From the NCBI GenBank assembly GCA_963383645.1, contig OY726564.1, positions 109,824,540 through 109,888,539 of the forward strand: DNA of 64,000 nucleotides. Direction: 5' to 3'. The first letter of the stretch is position 1, and every line of letters starts with the position of its first letter. A program made the position numbers and the translations under genes. This document shows positions 27,692 through 40,274 of this stretch, in pieces. The notes under the pieces are model-generated. The model had not been told where the DNA came from, did not search any database, and saw only the letters and a program-made list of their open reading frames with translations. This DNA is from Muscardinus avellanarius (Eukaryota > Chordata > Mammalia > Rodentia > Gliridae).

Positions 27692-28085
27692 TCCTTTTTT
27701 CATTACTATAACAAAATGCCTATGGCAGAGTTTTTATTTAAAAAGAGGTATTTATTACTACTTAGCTCACAGTTCTGGAGGTTCAAGGGCATGGTGGCAG
27801 ACTCTGCTTGGCTCTGATGAGGACCTCAAGGTGTGTGGATAGAAAGCTAACAGCACTAGGACGTGGGAGAGCCTGTGCTTTTATCTAACAACTGCCTCAC
27901 AAGGACCAGCTCAAGAGTCTCATGAAAACAACCTTAATCTCTTCCAGAGGCGGGGCACCCAGTGACTTAATGATCTCCCAATAGGATTTACTTCCTAAAA
28001 GTCTAACTCTTAACATTTCCCCTCTGGATCAAGCCTCCAACACATGAACCTTTGGAGAACACACTCTAACCATATCCAACCATAC
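27692..28085 (-). mobile_element. MaLR (MST-like) solo LTR, minus strand
   Basis: CATTACTATAACAAAATGCC, CTTAGCTCACAGTTCTGGAG, CCTTAATCTCTTCCAGAGGC and the end AACCATATCCAACCATACA. Well conserved over the TTCTGGAGGTTC region. Confidence 0.78.
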
Positions 28086-28645
28086 AGAGACTATGGTGAT
28101 AGAGCCTGCAATGGGCACAGTAACAAGATAGCCATCTTTACTGGTCATCATAGCTGCCAATTTTGTTCTAATATATTAATAACAGCCTGCACTTTCCTTG
28201 GCAGGGATCTGTTTGGGGTCCAAACCAATCTTATTATTTTATATTTGCAACTGTTTTAATGTCTGCCACTGTTATAAGTATTCAGAGAAGTAACATAAAA
28301 TCACAACGCCATCTTGGCTGGACATAGTGATGAACTTTTATTTATGGCCTTTGAATGAGAGGGTTAATACTGTCATCTCTTAACACAGACACACTCCTTT
28401 GACCATTGTCTGAAGGACATCAGCTCTGGCGTCTGTATCTGTTCCCTCTGGGTTATCAGTATCCATCCCATTAAATGGGGCTGTGTGTGTAGTCTGTGTA
28501 TATTTGGGGGTTATTGTCTTCTCTTACTTCTCCATCATGTTCCTTGTTTACAAGTAGGTAAACTCACGTGATCGAGGAGTTCTATTTTTTAGTCCAGAGT
28601 ATAGAGGTTTTTTGACTCTATTTTTTATCTTTTTCCAGTCCTGAT

Positions 28646-29042
28646 CATTAGACCCTGGGGTGCTCTACCACTGAGCTATGTCCCCAGATTTTTTGTGTGT
28701 GTATGTGTGGTATTGGAGATGGAACCCAGGGGCATTGTACCTCTGAGCTACATCCCCAGTCCCATTTTTTGGTCTTTTTATTTTTTAAATAGGGTCTCAC
28801 TGAATTGTGAAGGGCCTTGCTAAATAGCTGAGGCTGTCCTCAAACCCAACTCCTCCGTTCTCTGCCTCCTGAATGCTGGGATCACAAGTGTATGCCACCA
28901 CGCCTGGCCTTCCCCAGTTCTTTTTGTCTTATTTTGAGACAGGATCTCACAAGGTTACCTCTGCTGGCCTCTAATTTGTGATTCTTTTGTCCTGGCCTTC
29001 TGAGTATCTGGGATTGCGGGTGCGTACCATCACACACAGCAC
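28646..29042 (-). mobile_element. Nested MEN-type SINEs, minus strand
   Basis: An older SINE (ID-like part 28646-28690; B1 part 28917-29042, GAGACAGGATCTCACAAGG to TCTGGGATTGCGGGTGCGTA) is split by a complete copy at 28691-28915 (TATTGGAGATGGAACCCAGG to GTATGCCACCACGCCTGGCC). Confidence 0.85.
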
Positions 29043-32000
29043 TGAATTGCATTCTTTACCTCTAAATTAAGATTGAATGCACAACGTTTCTTGTCTGGTA
29101 AAATCTAGGAGGTAAAATGACTGTGGCCACAGGTAGAATCTACTGCTCATGTCAGTAACCAATTAATTCTCCTGGCTGGGGAGCATTTTTAGTTACTTCT
29201 GAAATAATTCAGGCTAAGGTTGTCAGATCTCAATGAATGGTTTTCAAATTAGTGCTCTTGTATACTGGGGCTTGGAGTAGATGCTTAAAGAATGGCTTCA
29301 TAAACAATGAAGTTATTTATCTTTGCCTAATGGTAATGATTCTAAAAGCCCAAAGAGTCTATTTTCCACTTATTTTCTCTTTTATATATTAGGGTTACTT
29401 GTAAGAGTTCAAAGAAGTATTCTGCCAAGAGTTAATAAAATACTGCCTTTGCCTAGGGTGGCAAGTCTTAGCATATCACCTGAAGACTGCCCGAGTCTGA
29501 TAAGATGCAGATTCCCAGTTCCACTAATTTGGAAATAATGAGAAGATAAAGGAAACCGAGAACTCATTCTTCGGATGTGCTCACCCTGCTCTGATAGACC
29601 TGACAAGCGGTGACCAGCTTCTACATGGGTCGGGTTTGCCATCTCCAAGGCTGTCCATCCCACTTTTTATCAGCTACAAAGAATCACAAAAATCATTGTG
29701 CAAGGAAGCAGGTGTCTTGCTTTAGCCATCTCCCTCACTGAAGCTGATTTTAGTACTCTTCCTGTATGTGCCAAAATTAGAAGAATCTCTCCTATTCTTC
29801 TAATTACATACCTTATACCATTGTCTCCTTCCCTCTCCAGCCTCTCCCCACACATCCTAGAAAATAAGCTTTATTTATTTAGATTTATCTGAACAATTTT
29901 CTTATTGAAAGCTGAGTACTAATTTTTGGCACATAGTAGGCACTCAGTGAAAGACGGGCTCGCTCAATTCATCTCACCGTTATTTCTTGCCTTGGGTCTG
30001 AATTCCAGCCATAGAATTCGTATGATCTCGTTTCTAGGTGACATTCCTTCAGATATGTAAAGCGGGCACTGCTCAGCCTGCCTCGAAGACTCCTTGTGCC
30101 CATTCTAAGCTTCTGTTTCCTTTGGGTATGGTTCATGTGACACTGTGTCCAGGGGCCCTTTGTGCCTGGCTGCTCTCTGAGTTGTGACCGTCATTCTTTT
30201 CTCAGGCTACCCAGAGCCAACCAATTCATGGTGCATAGCTGACCAGGGTACCTTGTTCCTCCACCATCTTGGTCTCCACATGGATTCTCTTATTATGGTC
30301 TGATATCCAGCTTTAGGTTTTCCATCTTATTGTTCTCATGCTTGGCCTCTTTTTCTTGTAGCCTTTGTTTTCCCAGGGATCCAGTTCTTCCCACAATTTA
30401 TAAATGGCGCTGAAACCCAGTCCAAGCCACTGAAGCCCCCCCCCAAAAAAATTGGTTTGGGTTGTAGCTCTGGTAGAACCACCTCTGCTAATGAGAACTT
30501 CATTAAGCCCGAGAGCGGCTGCTGTAAGACCAGAAGATCTAAGACCAGAGGTCAGGTCACTGAGAGGTGAAGAGCCTGGGCCACTTAGCGCATTTTACAA
30601 TCAAGAAATGAGGACCAAGAGGTGAGAGAATTGTGCAGAATCCCAAATCACCACCAAGAGCTACAATCTATTTGAGCTTGTGGCTCCAGCGGCCAGAGAA
30701 GCAGCATAATTTTCAGTGAGGTAAAGCTAAGTGGTAATGGACTTTAAGTTCTGACATATAGAGTTAATTTTCAGAATAAATTGGTCAGAGCAGTATAAGG
30801 ATTTCACATCCAAATTCATTTGAAAAACAGAAGTCAGATGAGTATCCAGAAGAAAATGGAGACCGTTACAACATCCCCCTTGCCAGTTGGGGCGGTAGTA
30901 TTATTATTGGATAATATTTTTATTAAAACTTTTAGACCATTGGGTAGTTAAAGATATTGATAAGCTTTGCAGCAGCTCAGCAAGGCATTGAATCTCCTGC
31001 TACAGAGCTTCATACTCCCAGAGAGTCCACCTGTGTGTAACTCACGCCTGCTGTCCACGCTCACACCCGCTCTGGATATACAACATGCAGCTTCGTTTTA
31101 CAGTGTGCAGCCAAGACCAGCCATGGCAATACACTGGTGTTTACCCATCTCAGGACTCTCCAGGGGTTTCTTGTCCTGCGCTCTTGTAGGTAGAAAAAAA
31201 AAAAAAAAAAGAACTGTCGAGACAGGACCATGTACAAGAGAGGTCCTGAACAGATGAGCCAGCAGGGGCACTCCGAGGCGCTGTCATAGGGAGAACGGTG
31301 CTGGAGCTGCTGGTCTGGCAAAGCTAAAGAAGCTCATGTCCAGCTCCTAGGTCAGATATAACCTTGCTCAGTAGAGGGAAGCATCATTATTTCCATTCTG
31401 TCGTAGGTAGAGCCCTGAACAGTGGCTGGGGCCAGTGCTAATGTGGGAAGTCGCCTTTCTCTGGCACCCTCTGCATCTGTCTCTATCTCTCATAGCTTAC
31501 TTCCTCTCCTTGCTCTGGGCTATTCCTCTGAGAGTTTTTCTGGCTCTTTCTCCAGGAGGATCAGAAAGGGGGTAAGGAGGAAGCACTTGCTCTCAAATGG
31601 TCCAGAGATGCACACTTGGCCTCTCAGACAAGAGAGGCAGGGTGGGGAGCCTCCGTCTCACGGGAAGTGCAGAGGCTCCCTCCTGGTAGCATGCTGAGCA
31701 TACGCCTCACTGACATTGTCTTCTCGTTAATGGAGATTTGAAAATAGCACACATCCTGCAGGTATCCTTCATTTCTACCAGCCTCATCTCTATTCCTTTC
31801 TTCTTCCCATCTGACTCTGTCTGTGGTGAAACAGCAGGGATAGCCCAGCACAGCCCTGCACATCCTGAGGGCTGGAGCTCTGAATCTCTAAGACAGGTAT
31901 CTTTAGACAATGACAAGAAGCTATACAAAGCTGCTGCTGGGCAGGACACTGATGGAGCCAGGAACCTTTATCTTTCCCCTGTTGTTTGTGTTCCCTGGGA

Positions 32001-32107
32001 GGAAGGCTAAGGGGTGAACACTGGTCTTTGAATGGCCAGCAAATGACTGTTCATGGGCTGTGGATGAGGGAGGGATCACAGGTCAATGGCATCCTGCTGC
32101 AGCCATG

Positions 32108-32565
32108 GACACCTTCCTGGGTTGGCTAGTGTCCCGCCAGAATGCATGTCTCCCTGGGGCCTCACTCAGAATGTGAACTTACTTGGAAATAGGGTTTTTG
32201 CAAGTGTAATTAAATTCACAAAGAGGTGATCTTGGATTCCGTAGTCTCTAAACCCAAGACCTGATGTCTTTATAAGAGGAAGGAGAGGTAGATTTGGACA
32301 TAGACACACAGAGAAGACCATCAAGGTGACTAGAGAGGCTGAGATGGGAGTGATAGAGTCGTGCAAGCCAAGGTTTGCTGGAAGCTCCCAGCAGTTAGGA
32401 AGAAGCAAGGAAGGCTATTCCCCCAATCCTGGGTGTGTGTGGGGGGGTGACCATCACTGCACCTCGATTTTGCATGTTTAACTCTGGAACCGGAGGGCAA
32501 TACAATTTTATCCTTCTAGGCCACTTGGCTGGTTATGATTTGTTAAAGCAGCCCTAGGAAACCGA
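32108..32565 (+). mobile_element. MLT1-type MaLR LTR
   Basis: TCAGAATGTGAACTTACTTGG, AATAGGGTTTTTGCAAGTG, GATGTCTTTATAAGAGGAAG, CAAGCCAAGGTTTGCTGGAAG, CTCGATTTTGCATG and AAAGCAGCCCTAGGAAACCG follow the MLT1 consensus order over its full length. Confidence 0.85.
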
Positions 32566-32950
32566 GGGGGGAAAGCAGGAAGGACAGAAATCTTGGTGAC
32601 CAGCTCTGAGTTGCGTGAAAGATATTCAGCAGGTGAAGAAATAGGATTGTGAAAAGCAAATGAAAATAGGTATTGCGCCAACTTTAAATCGCCACACTCG
32701 AGGTCTCGAAATGTGGGTGCAAAACAGTGAGTGCAGAGAAGCCTGGCAATGCAGCCAAGACCGAGGGTGCTCCTCCAGCAGGCCAGGGCTGGACTCGGGG
32801 ACACACACCAGGGTTTCTCCTCAACACTGAAGTGAGCAGGACGAACATTCAGCAAAGCCAGGTGCCTTCTAATACTGTATGGTTTCTGTGCTGATAGAGT
32901 TGCTTCTATTCAGGATGAGGGGGGTGGAGTGGCTCTCAAAAAGTACACAG

Positions 32951-33255
32951 GGGGTGGGTGTGGTGGCGCACACTTGTAATCCCAGCATTCAGGAAGTAGA
33001 GAACCAGAGGTCTCAGCTACTTAGCGAGACCCTTTGCAACTCAGTGAGACCCTGTTTCAAAAATTACAAAAGACTGCCGGGCGTGGTGTCGCATGCTTGT
33101 AATACCCACACTGGGGAGGCTGAGACAGGAGGATCGCTCAGGTTCGAAGCCAGCCTCAGCTGGCTTAAGAGACCCTGTTTCCAAATAAAATATAAAATAG
33201 GTCTGTGACTGTAGCCTGGAGGTAGAAGGCCCCTGGGTTCCACCTCCAGTACCAC

Positions 33256-33288
<33 letters not shown>

Positions 33289-33352
33289 CTATAAAATAGG
33301 GCTGGGGTTGTACTTTGGAGATACAATACCCTTGTTTCCATCCCCAGTACTG
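32951..33352 (+). mobile_element. Nested MEN-type SINEs
   Basis: The outer copy (32951-33075 and 33291-33352) is interrupted by an inner copy (33076-33282). The inner copy is flanked by the duplication AAAAGACT (33068-33075, 33283-33290) and has a roughly 28-nt A-tail. The outer ID-like half reads GGGCTGGGGTTGTACTTTGG. Confidence 0.93.
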
Positions 33353-33372
33353 CAAGTAAGTAAGTAAGTAAG

Positions 33373-33411
<39 letters not shown>

Positions 33412-33414
33412 ATG
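33353..33414. repeat. (TAAG)n(TAAA)n microsatellite
   Basis: The tail of the outer SINE: about five AAGT units, then about ten AAAT units. Confidence 0.97.
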
Positions 33415-33756
33415 GAAGATGGGGAGAGGGAGAAAGAAACACTGGTAGGGTGTGTGGGCTTTTGGGTGGCTGTGGTATCAACCCAGGATCCTGGCCCACC
33501 AGGTGTGTGACCTGGCCTTACTGTGAATCTTAATGGGGCTTTGTGCTATCATTTGGGGAGTTGGAGGCAACCAGAGACTAAACTGGGCTGAATGCCACTT
33601 GCTTCTTTCCATCGCTACGTGGTTTTCCACTTTCCCAAGTGAGAGGCACTGAGAGAGACCCGCACAATCCCACCTGGTGCAAACCTGGGAAATAACAGTC
33701 TACCTGTTAGAAGAGTCCGTTGTGTTGGGTTTTTTGTTTGTTTTTGTTTTTGTTTT

Positions 33757-34145
33757 ATAATGGAACTAGAGAACATGGTGCTAGGTGAGATCAAGCAGGC
33801 TTAGGAAGTCAAGGTTTATTTATTTTCTTTCACATGTGGAAGCTAGAGAGAAAACTGACAAGAAAAAGGACTTCATGAAAATGAAGAGAGGCCAGTTGAG
33901 AAGTGGGAGGAAACCGGCGGAGGGAAGGGGGGAAGGAGGAATAAAGAAACTTGAGGAAGGAAACAGACCAAATGGTGCTCTGTTCATATCTGAAGGTCTC
34001 ACCACCAACCTCGCCAGCACTAATGGAGGAGGCAGGGGCCTGGGGAGGGGTGCAGAGGGGAATCTACTGCGATGTATGCATTTATGAATGTATCACTTTG
34101 ACTCACACTACAATGTATAATTACATTGCACAAATAAAATTCAAA
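33757..34145 (+). mobile_element. 5'-truncated L1, 3' end
   Basis: AATGGAACTAGAGAACATGG, CTAGGTGAGATCAAGCAGGC, TCACATGTGGAAGCTAGAG and the end TATAATTACATTGCACAAAT match, in order, the minus-strand L1 at 61829-62230. This is the last ORF2 codons and 3' UTR of the same rodent L1 lineage. Confidence 0.82.
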
Positions 34146-35514
34146 AAATGGATAAAAGTGGAGTTAATTTTTAAAATAAAAGCGTAAGGGCTTCCTAGAG
34201 ATTCTTGGATCTGATCCCCTCCCTCCTCAGATGCGCGGGCTGTGCCCACTCCCATCTCCAGGAATTCTTCAAGAGGTGCTTGTAGGGCTGAGCTCGCTTC
34301 ATCTTTTGTTCGTGTACGCACAGAGTTTACAATTTAAAAGAGGTTGTGCCTGGGGTCACAGCCAAGTTCCAAAGCCTGTTTTTATTAATCCTTTCATAGA
34401 TTCCGCTATCCTGCAATTTCTTTGACTCGGCTTCTCATCCCAAATGGAACATCACAATTACTGACCAAAAGGAGGCACGTGGGAAGCTCTGGTGTTGTTA
34501 TTAAATTTTCTGTTCCCATGCCAAAGCTGACTAACAACTTTTGGCAAAGACCAAGCACTGCATCTACACCAAAACCTCAATTGAATGTGAATCTAATTAT
34601 CCAGGAACCTCAAACAGACACTTATTTGTTTGACAACATGTCTGTAAAGAGGGGACGGTCTTAGGGAAATATAGCCTTATGTTATGGATCGATGTTTGGA
34701 AGCCATTGGGGGGTAGAAATACCATTTGATTTCTGTTTCCTACAGCTTCCAAATCTGCATAGTCATAATTGATGAGCAAAATCATCACCGGGAGGCATCT
34801 CGGGGAAAGGTTTAATTCTGTTTGGTAGGCAATGCTTCATGAGGCAGGCAGGAAATTGGAACACTGCATTTTTAGAAAAGAAAAATGTCAACAAGGGCTG
34901 GAAGAAAAGTAAGCATTTTCCGGTTAAGTATCAATTAAACAAAAATTCAATTTTCCAGGAGACACCTCTTCTGGAACATCCTGGTTAATGATGTTTTTGC
35001 TAAGGAGCTCAGTAGGTGTCTCACAACTGCTAATTATTACACTAGACCTTGTGGCACCCTTACTGCTCTTGAGGGATTGGACACAAGTCATGATTCTAAC
35101 AATGGCCTTCCACTATTTCTCTACTCTTCTTGAAGAAATGCCAAAGTACTGGGTCTAAAATGGGTAGCAGCATCCATCTTGGTAAAAAAAAAAAATGTAA
35201 GGGATATATCTTAAAGAAAGAATTTGTTTTTGAACTTCATTTGGACAGAAGATTACAGCGCAATCTCCTTGGGGTGCAGATGTTTTCTGAAGGTGTTGGA
35301 GCACTGGGGACCAATGGCTTCCCACTGTTTGATCCCAGGAGACAGAGGACCTTGCTCTCAGCTAATGGGTTCTGATGGACATGAGGCTGGAATCCTGCAA
35401 AGGCTCCGAAAAAGTACTGGGTGAGACTGGGCAGAGCTGAAAAGTGGCAAAAGGCGCACATTTTATGTCTCTTTCTTATGACCACCCTTGGGGCTCAGGA
35501 TCTGTGTCTGTCTG

Positions 35515-35515
<1 letters not shown>

Positions 35516-35571
<56 letters not shown>
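35516..35571. repeat. (CT)n microsatellite
   Basis: About 28 CT units. Predicted poly-Ser-Leu or poly-Arg-Glu frames here are artefacts. Confidence 0.98.
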
Positions 35572-35574
<3 letters not shown>

Positions 35575-36298
35575 GCTGTTGCTGCTGGTGGAAAGGAGCA
35601 TGTGGTACCAGTCGCAGCGTGCCCATAATCTCTGCTTGCCAGGATCCAGCCTGCCATTCTCCCTCTGCACCCCGCGCCTTCACCAGCCCGGGACACCGAT
35701 CGTGCCCTTTTGCCATTCCATCACACTTTGAGCCACAGCTTTCTCAGGTTTTCTGGCCACAAGAAAACCTTCTGCTGCACCAGATCTGTCTGCTCCCTTT
35801 CTTTCTTCAGTCTAAATCCTTTCATCCCAAAGTAATTAATTACCTTGGACATGAGTGACCTTTGAGATACATGTGTATGTTTTACAAAATTTGCAAAATG
35901 AACTTCTTGCAGTATTCAAATCTGCGCAACTAGGTCATCTCTGAATAATTCCCTTTGTACCTGGAAGTAGCAGAACCATTCTGGATCGGTGCCCCTCTTC
36001 TTAGAGCAACACTAGAAAATTTCAAAAGAACCCAGGGCACAATGCCTACAGTGGACTTAAACCCAGCCTATCCAGTCAGAACCTTAAGGGCAGAGGGTAG
36101 TTTGTAAGAAATGTCATAAGAAGTGATTTATTAATTAAACAAACACTGTGTCATTAAGTAAGTATCTGTTTGATGAGCTGCCAAGTGCATTAGTGTACCT
36201 TATATATTGAGCACTGGGAGAGTACTATATTGGAGAGACACCATGTGATGGTGTTGGTGATGGAAGGGGGCAGGTAAGTAGATAGACATCATGAAAAT

Positions 36299-36351
36299 AA
36301 GGAGAGAGAGAAAGAGAGAGGTGGTAGAGAGAAAGAGAGATGAGGGAGAGA
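36299..36351. repeat. GA-rich simple repeat
   Basis: Imperfect GAGA/AAGAGAGA run with GTGGTAG interruption. Confidence 0.9.
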
Positions 36352-36354
36352 GAT

Positions 36355-36560
36355 CTTATAGCATCCCAAGAACTGTTCAAAACTCTTTGTGGAGCCTACC
36401 GATTAATCTTCCCCACAGCCTCACTACATAAGTTCAGTTATCTCCAAGATGTATATGAGGAATCCTAGACACACGAAGGCTAAGAAACTCACCTGGATTA
36501 CACACTTGAAAGTGGCAAGGTCACACATCAAACCCATGCAGTTGCTTAGAAGTTTTTAAA
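36355..36560 (-). repeat. MIR/L2-like relic
   Basis: ACCGATTAATCTTCCCCACAG, GGAATCCTAGACACACG and AGTGGCAAGGTCACACATC in antisense MIR-like order. Confidence 0.5.
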
Positions 36561-37052
36561 CTACTACTTGGCTCCAGGGGCTTTGGACATGGTAAGGAGT
36601 GGAGAGTTGGGAGAGAGAGATAATATAAACTGAACATTAAGTGATGGCTTGGGGGGCAGGGAGAGAACCAGGATGAATCAGGGGTTTCTGAAAAACAACA
36701 GGAACATCTGTTGCTCCCTCTCCTGAGCTAGCACCGAGGAGAGGAGGTGCCCAGGAGAGGGTGGAGGGAATGAGGACTTCAGTTTGGGGCACCTTGGGTG
36801 TGAGGTGCCTGCCACACGTACAGGAGGATGCCTATACACATATTTTGAGTTCTGTTACTTTTGGCTGGAGATGCAGGGTCAACTGTCAGAGCCAGGGTGA
36901 TTCCTTCTTTTTGCTTGATTGTTTGAAGCTTTAGTAAGAGACTAAAGAACTAACTGTTTATAAGTGCTTTCTATGTTTAATATTTTGTAATTATTTAAAT
37001 CTATGACCATGACTTAGTATATTCACTCCAGTATATCTATAGATGTATACAT

Positions 37053-37068
37053 GTAGATAGATGGTAGA

Positions 37069-37105
<37 letters not shown>

Positions 37106-37112
37106 TGACTGA
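37053..37112. repeat. (TAGA)n(CAGA)n(CTGA)n microsatellite
   Basis: A run that shifts from TAGA to CAGA to CTGA units, showing stepwise point change within one tetranucleotide array. Confidence 0.95.
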
Positions 37113-39072
37113 CTTAGACTTACACTAGGCAAAGTAGTTCCAGTAATGAAGAAGATACAGTTCCTGACTCTGGGCATTTATTTCTCATATAGAGAGAAGT
37201 AAGTGGTCAGTTACGTTCTGTCTTCTTTTCCCTAATTATTCATCTATTATGCTCTATCTGGGTCTCAGGGACTGTGTCTCCAAGGCAGGTCTAGGAGTTC
37301 AGTTGAAGTCCGGAGTGACCTCAACCTCTCTGTCTAAAGACACGACTAAACATCCCGAGAGGCTGGATAAGCTTGTGTTCATGGGAGGAGATGTGAACCC
37401 CAGTACCGCCGCCATCTGCATTGCATGTTAGACTGGGCAGGTCCTGGCTTGCAGTGTTGGTGGCCTTCAGAGAGCAACTTGCCCATGTTGAACCTTCTCT
37501 CCTGAGGATCCTGTGCTCTCACCAAAAGCTGCGATCTGATTACTTGCATTTGATTTCTTCGCTGCCTAATGAACTGCCTCTCTAGTTCTAGCTGTGATGT
37601 CATTAGCATCTCATTGCCTGGGGCACCAGCTCAGGAGAGAGATTCCTAAGCAGCCCCAGAATCCTGCAGGAATTGTACCAATTTACTTCCTAACAACTAA
37701 GTCGCCATCGTGACCTGTCAATTCCCACCAGCCGAGCCTGAGAAGGGGCTGGTGGTCACTTTTATCATCCTGGTGTGCCCCCGCTTCGAGGTGGGTCAAT
37801 ACACACACGCCGAGGGCCACGGGCATGCACTCTGAGATTCTGAGCATTAAGAATGCCAATATCCTCATACCGTGATATTCCATTGGGGGAATTCATCCAC
37901 TGTGTGCTGTAGGATACAGATTTAGCCTAAAGCAAATGGCATTTATTTATAGCAAACTGTATTTGCAAAATGCTTTGCAGTTTTAGGGTTGTTAACTACA
38001 TTTCAGGTTAGATATTCCTCTACTTGTGAGAAAACTAAGTGTCACAGCTGCATTCCCGAGCCTCCCCTGAGAGCAGCCGGGGTGAATTCTGCAAATGGGG
38101 TGGAAGGAGGGCACACTGGGGTGTTCTTTATCAGAGAGCATCTTTGCCAATTAGAATCTTTTGAGGCTTTAATCACAGCTCATGTTGTAAAAGTTCAGAG
38201 ACTTTGTGCTTATTGAAATAGAATATTCCTTTCGCTCAGAGAGAGCATAACGTCTCCAATTCCTACAGCATTTCTGCCTAGGATTTTGAGGGTGGAGGAG
38301 AGAAGAAGTACCCAGGACTGTAATAGGAGTGGGCTAGGAGAGGTGAGAGCCATCGAACCCTAGGGAAATAAGGTGGCCCTTGCTCTCTGCATCTCTCTGC
38401 TCGCAAACCTCTTTACCACCCACTCCAGGACAAAAAGAGAGGAAAGGAAGTGTTAAAGACCAAGAGCCTCCCATTCTTTCACTTGCGACAGACCTGAGGG
38501 TGATAGAAGCTCTCTTGGGGCTAAGGGAGATTTATCTGGGCCTTCACCACCGGACTCCATCATTGTAAGTAGTATTTCCCCACTGTATCTTTAACAGCAC
38601 ATGGAAAATGCATTTTCTCTTTGAAAAATCTCTCTCACACATACTTCTCCATTCTCTGCCCAAACCTGACTAGATGGCTCTGGGAGCTCTCTGCTCTTTG
38701 CTTCTGTATAAACGTAGCTGCTCTCTCGACAGCTCCATCCCTGTGACGAGGCCAGAGCGTCCCTTGGCCTTGGCTTCCAGCAAGATGGGCCTGAATATTT
38801 TCAGGAGCTGGGAAACGAGATTCTGAATTAAAAGGAGATTTTGGTGGCTTCTCATCGTCTTTCCTACATGCCCCCCCCACCTTTCTGCTCCCTAATCTTG
38901 CCACGTATCTAGGGCTGAGGGTCTTGACGAGGATTCGCTGCATCTTGGCTTTAATTGGGACAGCCAGAAGACAGCAGCGAGAGGAGCATCCCCTCATGTT
39001 TGCAGCAATTAGAAGCCTTGGTGAGGGAGAGTTGAAGACTGTGGACCCTTCCGCAGCAGACCATGGTTTGCA

Positions 39073-39088
39073 GTGCCCCCTAGCGGTA
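39073..39088 (-). promoter_or_regulatory. CTCF-like motif, minus orientation
   Basis: GTGCCCCCTAGCGGTA reads on the minus strand as a CCGCTAGGGGGCAC-type core, close to the CTCF consensus with one deviation. Predicted from sequence only. Confidence 0.5.
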
Positions 39089-39407
39089 CCACGTGCCCAT
39101 TGCAACGGTGCCTCAGATGTGGGCGGGAGGGTTACTAAAGATGATGGAAAAGTGGAAAAGGAATTTGGTGACATATTACTTCTCCGTTTAACATACGTTT
39201 ATTCTATGTTAAGAAGCTTAAGGGGGATTTTTATTTTCCCTTGTGCGGTTTATTTTTCTCTCAATTATTCTGCCATTACCCTCTGTCTCTCATTATATTT
39301 TTCTCCCTAGAATAAGTGGTATGTAATTGTGTTACTCCTTAATTTTTTATTATCCGATTGAGAAAAAAATTGTACCTCCACAAAATTATTAAAATAGCTA
39401 TGTGTTA

Positions 39408-39457
39408 CTTTTTCTTTTCTTTCTTTCTTTTCTTTTCTTTTTCTTTTTTTTTTTTAA
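39408..39457. repeat. TTTTC/CTTT pyrimidine tract
   Basis: An uninterrupted T/C run ending in a T-run. Confidence 0.95.
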
Positions 39458-39484
39458 CATAGCTAAGTCATTTGGGATTCTATA

Positions 39485-39500
39485 CCGCCATCTAGTGGTC
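39485..39500 (-). promoter_or_regulatory. CTCF-like motif, minus orientation
   Basis: CCGCCATCTAGTGGTC fits the reverse CTCF core (GCC-M-YCT-R-STGG-YC) at every position. It lies 412 bp from the motif at 39073, in the same orientation. Confidence 0.6.
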
Positions 39501-39904
39501 ATTTCTTGGAAAGTCTCCTCCCAGTCTTTGTTGAAGAGATTCTCCACCAAGAAGCACTGGGGTGGGTGGAGGTGGGGAGGAAGAGCCTTCAGTTGTAAGG
39601 TGCCTAGAAGCCAACCCCACCAGACCCTCAGGCCTCTGGCAAGACTTCTATGCGTCTATACTGATTTTTAAAATACATTCACTTTTCCACTGAATAAAGG
39701 ATGATTTGTCCAGAAACCAGATTAAAGGTTCAAAGACTACCTTCAATTCTCCCATCTAGTCCATAAAACAGGCTGAAGGAGACTGGAAGCTTGGCCAGAG
39801 ACTGGATGAGGAAAGCTTCAGGCCAGATGGTGACCAGGGTACAAGCACTCCCAGCCACGGCCTCCATGTCCACAGCGTTGTGCCCGTGATGTGTTGACTG
39901 TGGG

Positions 39905-40274
39905 AAAATGGTTGGCACTAAGCGCGTTATGTGAAGTAAACTCAGCCAATCTCAGGAGGTCTAGAGTTCTATGTTTTCTTTCATGTTGTGGAAGCTACAG
40001 AGAATATGGAAAGTAGAGGAACTTCGTGCTGATAAGAAGTGAGGTCAGTAGAATCCCGGAAGAATTTGGGGAAGGGAGGAGAAAAAGGAGGCTATAGGAA
40101 AAAATAGACCAAATCATATCATCTCCATATTGAAGGTGTCTCTAACAACCTTACTACCAGGCATGGGAAGGGAGCAGGGTAGGGAGATGGGATTCGAAAA
40201 ATTGTATCACTCTGAATCTCACTGTGATGTGTAATTATATTGCACCATTAGAATTCTAAAAAAAAAAAAAAAAA
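39905..40274 (+). mobile_element. 5'-truncated L1, 3' end
   Basis: GTTGGCACTAAGCGCGTTATG, TTTCATGTTGTGGAAGCTAC, TGTGTAATTATATTGCACC and an A-tail (40257-40274). Same L1 3' UTR family as 33757-34145. Confidence 0.82.

Noticed and set aside
35421..35858. Open frames with long Ser-Leu or Arg-Glu runs (also at 41402-41687 and 8959-9356)
   Set aside because: They are translations of CT, GA and CTTT microsatellites.
38635..39174. 179-codon minus-strand ORF
   Set aside because: No recognisable domain, no splice or promoter context, and overlapping open frames on the other strand; likely chance in GC-richer sequence.
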